The notes below the pieces were generated by a model. It was not told where the DNA came from, did no database searches, and was given only the letters and a program-made list of their open reading frames with translations. A stretch of 64,000 nucleotides of DNA from Flaviaestuariibacter flavus (GTDB lineage: Bacteria > Bacteroidota > Bacteroidia > Chitinophagales > Chitinophagaceae), in the NCBI RefSeq assembly GCF_004337505.1, contig NZ_SJZI01000043.1, positions 49,189 through 113,188 of the forward strand. The letters are read 5' to 3'. Positions 43,561 through 49,872 of the stretch are shown here, in pieces. The position numbers and the translations under genes are program-made. Numbering within the stretch: position 1 is the stretch's first letter; the number at the start of each line of letters is the position of its first letter.

Positions 43561-44334
43561 ATGACTTACGCACTGATAACAGGTGCCTCCAAAGGCATCG
43601 GCAAGGCCATCGCCCGCGAATGGGCCCGCCGCGGACACAACGTGTTGCTGGTGGCGCGCAGCGAAGGAGCTTTGCAGCAGGTGGCCGCCGATATCCGCAA
43701 TGATTATAAGGTGGAGGCCGGCTTTTTCGCTGCTGACCTTACCGACCCGGCCGCACCGCGCCGCATTTTCGACTGGTGCCGCGAGCAGGGATATAGCATC
43801 GATACACTTATTAATAATGCCGGCTTCGGCGCTTCCGGTCCTTTTGACAGCCTGCCGCTCGAAGAGCAGCTGGCGATGATGCAGGTGAACATGAACGCGC
43901 TGGTGACGCTCACGCATCTCTTTTTGCCCGAGCTGAAACGCCAGCCCAAGGCCTACCTGCTCAATATTGCGTCCTCCGCGGCCTACCAGGCGGTGCCCTA
44001 CCTGTCGGTGTACGCCGCCTCAAAGGCTTTTGTCCTCACCTTCACCCGCGGCCTCCGCTTTGAGCTGAAAGGTTCATCGGTATCGGTAACCTGCGTATGT
44101 CCCGGCGCTACCGACACCGACTTCGCCAGCACGGCGCAGGTAGGAGAGAAGGCCCTCAAGGCCGCCGACAAGGTGAATATGACCCCGGAAGTGGTGGCCC
44201 GCCAGGCGGTAGACGCCCTGGTGACCGGCAAAGCCGAAAAGATCACCGGCTTCATCAACCAGCTCGGCGCCTTCCTCGTATGGCTCGCGCCGAAGGGCGT
44301 TGCCGAGAAAACGGCGGCAGGACTTTATAAATAA
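43561..44334 (+). CDS. Short-chain dehydrogenase/reductase
   Basis: 257 aa, classical SDR. TGASKGIGKA (7-16) binds NAD(P), NNAG is at 85-88, and the catalytic triad is S138/S139, Y151 and K155 in SVYAASK. R34 after the second strand (LLVARSE) favours NADP. The active-site pattern and the C-terminal VVARQAVDALVTGKAEKITG resemble the YqjQ/DltE-like and 3-ketoacyl reductase groups; the substrate is unknown. ATG 43561 directly follows repeat E. Its stop codon is the first part of repeat C. Confidence 0.92.
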   Translation: MTYALITGASKGIGKAIAREWARRGHNVLLVARSEGALQQVAADIRNDYKVEAGFFAADLTDPAAPRRIFDWCREQGYSIDTLINNAGFGASGPFDSLPLEEQLAMMQVNMNALVTLTHLFLPELKRQPKAYLLNIASSAAYQAVPYLSVYAASKAFVLTFTRGLRFELKGSSVSVTCVCPGATDTDFASTAQVGEKALKAADKVNMTPEVVARQAVDALVTGKAEKITGFINQLGAFLVWLAPKGVAEKTAAGLYK

Positions 44335-44449
44335 TGCGGTAATGTGGTAATGCGGTAAATAATTCTTCCTGAACGGGCAGCCTTTCCCGCCGTAATAACC
44401 CGTTGCTAAGTATTAACGCATTATCACATTACCGCATTACCGCATTCCG
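44332..44449. repeat. Repeat family C inverted pair
   Basis: TAATGCGGTAATGTGGTAAT... (44332-44359, starting with the SDR stop codon) and its inverted form AACGCATTATCACATTACCG... (44415-44449), which ends 1 nt before the nusB -7 box. A short stem GGGCAGCCTTTCCC lies between. Confidence 0.75.
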
Positions 44450-44450
44450 C

Positions 44451-44458
44451 TATCTTTG
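44451..44458 (+). promoter_or_regulatory. -7 box of the nusB operon
   Basis: TATCTTTG, perfect TAnnTTTG, 23 nt before the ATG at 44482. Confidence 0.65.
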
Positions 44459-44481
44459 CCGGCTCTAAAGTTCTTAAGCCG

Positions 44482-45411
44482 ATGATCAGCAGAAGGAATA
44501 TCCGGGTGAAAGTGATGCAGACCTTGTATACGTGGACCACCCAGGCCGATGGCGCAAAAGACGCCGATGCGCAGCGACTCTTACAGAAGCATTTCGACCG
44601 TTCGCGCGACCTGCTGCAGTACATGCTTTATTTCCTGTCGGAGGTGGCGTCTTACGCCGAGCTGGACTCGTACCAGCGCCGCTCCAAGCACCTGCCGAGC
44701 GCCGAAGACCTGAACGTAAATATTAAGATCGCGGGCAACGAGCTGCTCTGGACCATCAAGGAAGATCCTTCCCTGGCGGCCGAGTGGAACCAGTCGAATG
44801 CCGCCAGCCGCATTGACCGCGACCTGGTGCGCAGCCTCTACCAGAAAATGGCGGCGAGCACCCAATACCACGAGTACATCGCCAGCGAGTCGCGCGAGCG
44901 CAAGAGCGAGCGGGCCATCCTCGAATTCATACTCGAAGAGCTGATGCTCCCCGACGACAACTTTATCAGCCATATCGAGGAGCTGTTCGCCAACTGGGAC
45001 GACGACGGTGAAATGGTGGTGCAGATTATCCAGGGCTTTCTTCAGAAGCCGGCGGCCGTGCACATCGACCAGTTCATTTCGGGCGAGAAGCTGCAGTTTG
45101 CCAAAAGCCTGCTGAGCACGGTACTGGAAAAACGCGAGCACCTCGAAAGCTATATCCACCCCAAGTTGAAGAACTGGGACGCCGAGCGCATCGCCGCCCT
45201 CGACATGATCCTGATGAAAATGGGTGTAGCCGAGCTGCTCTACTTCGAAACCATCCCGCCCAAGGTTACCATTAACGAATACATCGAGCTGGCCAAGGAA
45301 TACAGCACGCCCCAGAGCGGCCAGTTTATCAACGGCATTCTCGACGGCATTCATAAAGACCTGGTGACCGCCGGGGAGCTGCACAAAACGGATTTCCGTA
45401 AAAGCCGCTAA
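44482..45411 (+). CDS. nusB: Transcription antitermination factor NusB, extended form
   Basis: 309 aa, twice the length of E. coli NusB. The start MISRRNIRVKVMQTLYTWTT is the NusB first helix with the RNA-binding Arg cluster; the C-terminal ~130 residues (HPKLKNWDAERIAALDMILM, TIPPKVTINEYIELAKEYST, SGQFINGILDGIHKDL) form the rest of the fold. The ~150 residues in between are an acidic helical insertion usual in Bacteroidota. NusB helps rRNA operon antitermination with NusE. First gene of the nusB-DUF1573-yajC-coaE cluster. Confidence 0.93.
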   Translation: MISRRNIRVKVMQTLYTWTTQADGAKDADAQRLLQKHFDRSRDLLQYMLYFLSEVASYAELDSYQRRSKHLPSAEDLNVNIKIAGNELLWTIKEDPSLAAEWNQSNAASRIDRDLVRSLYQKMAASTQYHEYIASESRERKSERAILEFILEELMLPDDNFISHIEELFANWDDDGEMVVQIIQGFLQKPAAVHIDQFISGEKLQFAKSLLSTVLEKREHLESYIHPKLKNWDAERIAALDMILMKMGVAELLYFETIPPKVTINEYIELAKEYSTPQSGQFINGILDGIHKDLVTAGELHKTDFRKSR

Positions 45412-45415
45412 AGCT

Positions 45416-45423
45416 TAGCTTTG
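45416..45423 (+). promoter_or_regulatory. Internal -7 box between nusB and the DUF1573 gene
   Basis: TAGCTTTG, perfect TAnnTTTG, starting 5 nt after the nusB stop and 18 nt before the next ATG. Confidence 0.5.
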
Positions 45424-45441
45424 CCACGCAAACAAACGGTT

Positions 45442-45897
45442 ATGAAAGCGATCCTCCTTCTTTCCGCCGCAGCTGTTACGCTGGCGGCCTGCAATGCCAA
45501 CGATTCTTCGGCCGGCGCACAAAGCGATTCCGCCCACCGTGCGCGCGCCGAGCAGGTAATGCAGGATACGGCCAATTTCACCACCATCGAATGGCTCGAC
45601 TCCACCAACCAGGACCTGGGCAAGGTGATGATGGGCGCCAAGGTGGAAGTGGTTTGGCGTTTCCGCAACTCGGGCAATAAACCCCTGGTGATCGAAAGGG
45701 CGCAGCCCGGCTGCGGTTGCACCGTGGCTGAAAAGCCCGAGGCGCCGATCGCCCCGGGTGGCGAGGGCCGCATCCGCGCCACCTTCGACAGCGAAGGCCG
45801 CGCCGGCTCCAACCACAAGAACGTGCTGGTGATGGCTAACACAAAGCCCCGCCAGGACCACGACCTGCAGTTTTCGATCGAAGTAGGCAACCAATAA
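45442..45897 (+). CDS. DUF1573 lipoprotein
   Basis: 151 aa. MKAILLLSAAAVTLAAC is a lipoprotein signal (LAAC, C17). The DUF1573 core, an Ig-like ASPM/SPD-2/Hydin-type beta-sandwich, begins at TTIEWLDSTNQDLGKVMMGA and shows the hallmark VIERAQPGCGCTVAEKPEAP then APGGEGRIRATFDSEGRAGS. Function is unknown, but its position between nusB and yajC is kept across many Bacteroidota genomes. It faces the periplasm. ATG 45442 starts the signal. Confidence 0.9.
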   Translation: MKAILLLSAAAVTLAACNANDSSAGAQSDSAHRARAEQVMQDTANFTTIEWLDSTNQDLGKVMMGAKVEVVWRFRNSGNKPLVIERAQPGCGCTVAEKPEAPIAPGGEGRIRATFDSEGRAGSNHKNVLVMANTKPRQDHDLQFSIEVGNQ

Positions 45898-45924
45898 TTT
45901 TTCTCCAAACTACAATTGCACCAT

Positions 45925-46251
45925 ATGTACTTTTTACAAGCACAGCCAGGCGGCTCCGGTTTCTCGATGATCTTTATGGGTCTGATGATCCTGGTATTCT
46001 GGCTGTTTTTTATCCGCCCGCAGGCGAAGAAGCAGAAGCAGCAAAAAACCTTCACCGAAGGCATCCAGATCGGTGACCGTGTGGTAACTATTGCCGGCAT
46101 CCACGGCAAGATCAACCGCGTGAACGATGACGGTACGATCAACCTCGAAGTGTCGCCGGGCTCTTACCTGAAAATCGAAAAGTCTTCCATCTCCATGGAG
46201 ATGTCGAACGCGCTGAACAAGCCGGCGGTAACCACCGAGAAGAAGGCATAA
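45925..46251 (+). CDS. yajC: Preprotein translocase subunit YajC
   Basis: 108 aa. MYFLQAQPGGSGFSMIFMGL followed by MILVFWLFFIRPQAKKQKQQ is the single membrane helix ending in the invariant FFxxRPQ(A/x)KK signature. The soluble rest (GIQIGDRVVTIAGIHGKINR) is a small SH3-like beta domain. YajC joins SecD and SecF; here secDF is ~4 kb downstream at 49873. ATG 45925 (27 nt after the previous stop) is preferred to a TTG 9 nt upstream. Confidence 0.95.
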   Translation: MYFLQAQPGGSGFSMIFMGLMILVFWLFFIRPQAKKQKQQKTFTEGIQIGDRVVTIAGIHGKINRVNDDGTINLEVSPGSYLKIEKSSISMEMSNALNKPAVTTEKKA

Positions 46252-46318
46252 GCCGTAAACCTGAGCCCCTTCGGAAAAGTGGCTCCTACAGGTTAGCAAA
46301 ACTGACTTTACATTTACA

Positions 46319-46344
46319 ACCGGGACGGATGTCCCGGTTTTTTT
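46319..46344 (+). terminator. Terminator hairpin whose U-tract abuts the coaE start codon
   Basis: AACCGGGAC, GGAT, GTCCCGGTTTTTTT, immediately followed by the ATG at 46345. It would end the nusB-DUF1573-yajC transcript or act as a leader attenuator for coaE. Confidence 0.75.
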
Positions 46345-46950
46345 ATGCTGAAAGTCGGACTCACAGGAGGGATCGGATCGGGAAAGTCGGTAGTGGCGCG
46401 GGTTTTCGCGGAGCTTGGTGTGCCGGTATACGATGCCGATGCCGCCTCGAAACGACTCTATGCCACGCATGCCGGACTGCAGCAAGCGCTGCGCGAACAC
46501 TTTGGTGCCGACATTTTCAATGAAAAGGGACTCGACCGCGCGCGCCTGGCAGGCATCGTTTTCAATAACCCGGAGCAGCTCGAGCTGCTGAATGCCCTCG
46601 TGCACCCGCCCACCATTGAAGACGCCGAAAACTGGATGCGGACACAATCAAAACATCCCTACGTGATCAAGGAGGCGGCCCTTTTCTTCGAGGCGGGCTC
46701 GGCGGCGGGCCTCGATTATATCATCGGCGTGGACGCGCCGGCACACCTGCGCCTGCAGCGCGCGATGCGCCGCGATGGTGTTACCCGCGAAGAAGTGCAG
46801 GCCCGCATGAAGCGGCAGATAGACCCCGTGATCAAGATGATGCTGTGCGATTTTGTGATAAAAAACGACGAGCAGCAGCTGGTAATCCCGCAGGTGCTGG
46901 AGCTGCATGAAAAGCTGCTGTCGCTTTCGTTGGCGAAGCCGACAGCGTAG
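46345..46950 (+). CDS. coaE: Dephospho-CoA kinase
   Basis: 201 aa. Last step of coenzyme A synthesis: ATP-dependent phosphorylation of the 3'-OH of dephospho-CoA. The P-loop is GLTGGIGSGKS (5-15), then VPVYDADAASKRL (substrate-binding Asp), LVHPPT and IGVDAPAHLRLQRAMRRDG (lid Arg residues). The start codon follows a terminator T-tract with no spacer. The last codons, LAKPTA and stop, lie in sequence that is homologous to the flank of the MITE-like element (copy 1 at 37.4 kb), so the natural C-terminus has been replaced or extended by repeat DNA. Confidence 0.94.
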   Translation: MLKVGLTGGIGSGKSVVARVFAELGVPVYDADAASKRLYATHAGLQQALREHFGADIFNEKGLDRARLAGIVFNNPEQLELLNALVHPPTIEDAENWMRTQSKHPYVIKEAALFFEAGSAAGLDYIIGVDAPAHLRLQRAMRRDGVTREEVQARMKRQIDPVIKMMLCDFVIKNDEQQLVIPQVLELHEKLLSLSLAKPTA

Positions 46951-46952
46951 CT

Positions 46953-47089
46953 GTCATTGCGAGCGTAGCGAAGCAAACTCCCCGACCTGAAGACTGTCAA
47001 TTGTCATTGAGAGCTTCAGCCTGCAAAATCCTGCCGGCTCCAACCACCCTGCGTAAATCAGGAGTTTGCTTCGCTGCGCTCGCAATGAC
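46953..47089. mobile_element. MITE-like element, copy 2 (137 bp)
   Basis: TIRs at 46953-46981 and 47061-47089 match those of copy 1 with one difference (C to T) in the left one. The interior has CCGACCTGAAGACTG near the left and CACCCTGCGTAAATCAGG near the right, the mirror of copy 1, showing inversion. The coaE stop is 2 nt outside the left end. Confidence 0.75.
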
Positions 47090-47158
47090 GCCGAAGGCGT
47101 CGCTGATGCGACGCCTTCGGCTTTAATATCTAACATCAAACATCTAACATCAGCCATT

Positions 47159-48349
47159 TTACTTCAGCTTCGCCAGCGCTTCCCTGATCCGCGCAAAGCC
47201 TTTTTCAATATTCTCCATGCTGTTTGCAAAGGACAGCCGCAGGCACTGTTTGTCGCCGAAGGCCGAGCCGGTGACGGTGCTAACATGGGCCTTTGTGAGC
47301 AGGTACATCGACAGGTCGTCGGCATTGTTGATTTCCGTTTCGCCATCGGTTTTGCCGAAATAGGCATCCACGCAGGGGAAAGCGTAAAAGGCGCCGTCGG
47401 GCTCCACGAAGCGGAAGCCGGGAATGCCGGCCATCAGCTCCAGCACGCGGGTGCGGCGGCGGGCAAACTCCGCTACCATGGCCTTGGTGGCATCCAGCGG
47501 TGCTGTGAGTGCGGTGATTGCGGCGCGCTGCGTGATGGCATTGGTACCCGACGTGAATTGCCCCTGGAGCTTTTCACAGGCCTTCGCAATCTCCTTCGGT
47601 GCCGCAAGGTAGCCCAGGCGCCATCCCGTCATCGCAAAGCCTTTCGAGAGGCCGTTGATGACGATGGTGCGGTCTTTCATCCACGCAAACTGCGCGATGC
47701 TTTCCATGCAGTTGTTGTAGTTGATGTATTCGTAGATCTCGTCGGAGATCACCAGTACGTTGGGATGCTTCCGGAAAACCTCCGCCAGCCCCTGGAGTTC
47801 GTCACGGCTGTAAACGGCGCCGCTGGGATTGCAGGGCGAGGAGAACATGAACAGGCGCGTCTTCGGCGTGATCGCTTCCTCCAACTGCTGCGGGGTGATT
47901 TTGTAGCTGTGGTCGATCGACCCGGGAATCCTGCGCACCACCCCTTCGGCCAGCTGTACGAGGGCTTCGTAGGTCACCCAGAACGGCGTGGGAATGATGA
48001 CCTCATCGCCGGGGTTGATGACGGCAAGCACGGCGTTGGCAAGACTGTGCTTGGCGCCGGTGCTGACGATGATCTGGTCGGGAGTATACTCGAGGCGGTT
48101 ATCGCGCTTCAGTTTGGCGCACACAGCCTCCCGGAGGTCGAGGTAGCCGGCAACGGGCGTATAATGGCTCCAGTTGTCGTCAATGGCCTTCTTGGCGGCT
48201 TCCTTGATATGCTCGGGCGTGTCGAAGTCGGGCTCGCCGAGGCTGAGGTCCACGATATCAATTCCCTGGGCGCGCAGTTCGCGACCCAGCTTGGCCATGC
48301 GCAGTGTTTCGGGTTCGTTGAAAAGCAGCAATCGTTTCGCTAATTCCAT
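47159..48349 (-). CDS. PLP-dependent aminotransferase, aspartate aminotransferase-like (class I)
   Basis: 396 aa. Fold-type I: VDLSLGEPDFDTPEHI, SHYTPVAGYLDLREAV, FSSPCNPSGAVYSRDEL, ISDEIYEYINY and the PLP lysine in VINGLSKGFAMTGWRLGY are all present, and a C-terminal Arg in CLRLSFANS binds the substrate carboxylate. This is the subgroup Ib of AspC-like enzymes (Thermus/Bacillus type), which use aspartate, sometimes prephenate. ATG 48349 (MELAKRLLLFNEPE) lies 18 nt after a perfect -7 box; the TTG at 48370 is inside the box. Confidence 0.93.
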   Translation of the reverse strand: MELAKRLLLFNEPETLRMAKLGRELRAQGIDIVDLSLGEPDFDTPEHIKEAAKKAIDDNWSHYTPVAGYLDLREAVCAKLKRDNRLEYTPDQIIVSTGAKHSLANAVLAVINPGDEVIIPTPFWVTYEALVQLAEGVVRRIPGSIDHSYKITPQQLEEAITPKTRLFMFSSPCNPSGAVYSRDELQGLAEVFRKHPNVLVISDEIYEYINYNNCMESIAQFAWMKDRTIVINGLSKGFAMTGWRLGYLAAPKEIAKACEKLQGQFTSGTNAITQRAAITALTAPLDATKAMVAEFARRRTRVLELMAGIPGFRFVEPDGAFYAFPCVDAYFGKTDGETEINNADDLSMYLLTKAHVSTVTGSAFGDKQCLRLSFANSMENIEKGFARIREALAKLK

Positions 48350-48367
48350 GAGTTGCAAGTGAAGGGG

Positions 48368-48375
48368 CAAATGTA
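48368..48375 (-). promoter_or_regulatory. -7 box of the aminotransferase gene
   Basis: Minus-strand TACATTTG followed by CCCC. Perfect TAnnTTTG. Confidence 0.65.
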
Positions 48376-48402
48376 AGGAGATAGAAGGCAGAAGTGTGAT
48401 CT

Positions 48403-48448
48403 TGGATGTCCGATCTCCGATCTCTGATGTCGGATATGCCTGACATCG
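48403..48448. repeat. Repeat family A
   Basis: TTGGATGTCCGATCTCCGAT followed by TCTGATGTCGGATATGCCTG and ACATC, with a short internal palindrome GATGTC/GACATC. No terminator stem is inside this copy. Confidence 0.6.
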
Positions 48449-48469
48449 ATACTGCGGGTTGGTGCCACC

Positions 48470-49753
48470 CTAGCGCGGAAGCGCCGAGAGGTCGGGACGG
48501 CGGGCACGCGGACGGGCCCTTTCATAGTCGAGCAGGACTTCGCCGAGGTGTTGCATGAAAGGATAACCTGCCGTATTGTAATCATAGCGGTCGTCGTTGT
48601 AGATGCCGTCGCTGTTGCATGAAATGACGGCGCTCAGAAAGAACTCGACGCCCGCGTCAAAATCAACGATATAAGCGGCGTCCACCAGGAAGCCGTAGGC
48701 GTTGCCGATCTTATTGAAAATGCGCACGCCCGGCCGGGGCTTGCCGCGGCCCGCTCCATAAAGCAGGAACTTGGCATAGGTGTCCGGAAAGCGGGTGCTG
48801 TCATAGCGCGGGAAGTCGGCCTCGCGCGGCCACCGCGAAGCCCAGTACAGCAGGAAGCGTCGCGACTCCTCGCCGATCCGGAAACGCTGTTTCGGCGGCA
48901 GCGCATCGGGCATGGCCAGGCTGATCATCATCTGGTGCAGGTAGGGGAGCGGGAGCCGGTTGCGGCGCGAGAAATCGAAGGGCTCGTTCACGAGCGTACT
49001 GCCCCGTATGAAGCCGGTTCCGAGCCGTTCGCTGCGGGGAGCATAGCGCAGGCTGCTTACCCGGGGTTGCTGGGCGTATTGCAGGTGTCCTGCCGTATCG
49101 AAGAATTGAACGGGGTTGGTAGCACGGTTGGCGGCTTCGGGCAGTGAGATCGCGAGCCGGTGCACGATCTGGGTGCTGTCGTAGCCCATTGCCTGCAGGC
49201 TTTGGTTCAGGTATTCCTGTCCCAGGAATTCATACAGGCGGTTGAAGGCGTCGTTATCGCTTACAAGCAGCGCCTTGCGGATATAGGTTTCGATCGTCGG
49301 GCGACCGTCCGGCGCTTCCGGGTCGTTGTAAACGCGCGCCTGGCCGGGCCGGGCTGCTTCCGTAATCATCGTGCTGCTTTTATCGAGCCCCGGGATCCCG
49401 AGCTCTTCGAGCCGCTGCAGGGCCAGGGCCGCGGCCGGGAGCTTTACGGTGGACGCCGGGTAGAAATAGCGCGTAAAGTCGCCCCAGCCGAAGTGGGTGA
49501 GGTGCGGGTGGTTGGCGCTGTCGCGGTCCACGCGGGTGTAAAGGATCTGGATGCCCCAGCGTGGCTGGCGGAGCAGGGTGTCGAACCATTCGGGATGACT
49601 GCGGAGCAGGGAGTCGAGCAGGGGATCGGCGGCCGGAACGGCCCTGAGCGGCGGGGCGGCCGCGGCGGCGCGCCGGGCGGGGCGGCAGGCGCTGAAAAGG
49701 GTAGCTAAGACGAAAGCCGCGACAGCGGCCCATTTGGCGATCCCGGTTGTCAT
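48470..49753 (-). CDS. Class-A-beta-lactamase-like serine hydrolase lipoprotein
   Basis: 427 aa. MTTGIAKWAAVAAFVLATLF then SAC is a lipoprotein signal (C23). PASTVKLPAA gives the SxxK pair S101/K104 and LVSDNDAFNRLYE the SDN motif (165-167); the third KTG-type element is replaced by NKIGNAYGFLVD, with K-x-G. The fold is that of class A enzymes, but the extra ~100 residues and the missing E166 loop suggest a penicillin-binding or hydrolytic relative rather than a resistance enzyme. It sits in the periplasm or outer membrane. ATG 49753. Confidence 0.85.
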   Translation of the reverse strand: MTTGIAKWAAVAAFVLATLFSACRPARRAAAAAPPLRAVPAADPLLDSLLRSHPEWFDTLLRQPRWGIQILYTRVDRDSANHPHLTHFGWGDFTRYFYPASTVKLPAAALALQRLEELGIPGLDKSSTMITEAARPGQARVYNDPEAPDGRPTIETYIRKALLVSDNDAFNRLYEFLGQEYLNQSLQAMGYDSTQIVHRLAISLPEAANRATNPVQFFDTAGHLQYAQQPRVSSLRYAPRSERLGTGFIRGSTLVNEPFDFSRRNRLPLPYLHQMMISLAMPDALPPKQRFRIGEESRRFLLYWASRWPREADFPRYDSTRFPDTYAKFLLYGAGRGKPRPGVRIFNKIGNAYGFLVDAAYIVDFDAGVEFFLSAVISCNSDGIYNDDRYDYNTAGYPFMQHLGEVLLDYERARPRARRPDLSALPR

Positions 49754-49842
49754 ATCGTTAAATTGCCGTAATGCCTTGTCCAATGGCCTTTTATAGCCGT
49801 CGGACACCGCGAAGAAAGCAGGTGAATGTAAGCCGAAAAGGC

Positions 49843-49850
49843 TATATTTG
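49843..49850 (+). promoter_or_regulatory. -7 box of secDF
   Basis: TATATTTG, perfect TAnnTTTG, 22 nt before the ATG. Confidence 0.65.
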
Positions 49851-49872
49851 CCCCTCTTTAAAAAAACCGTGT

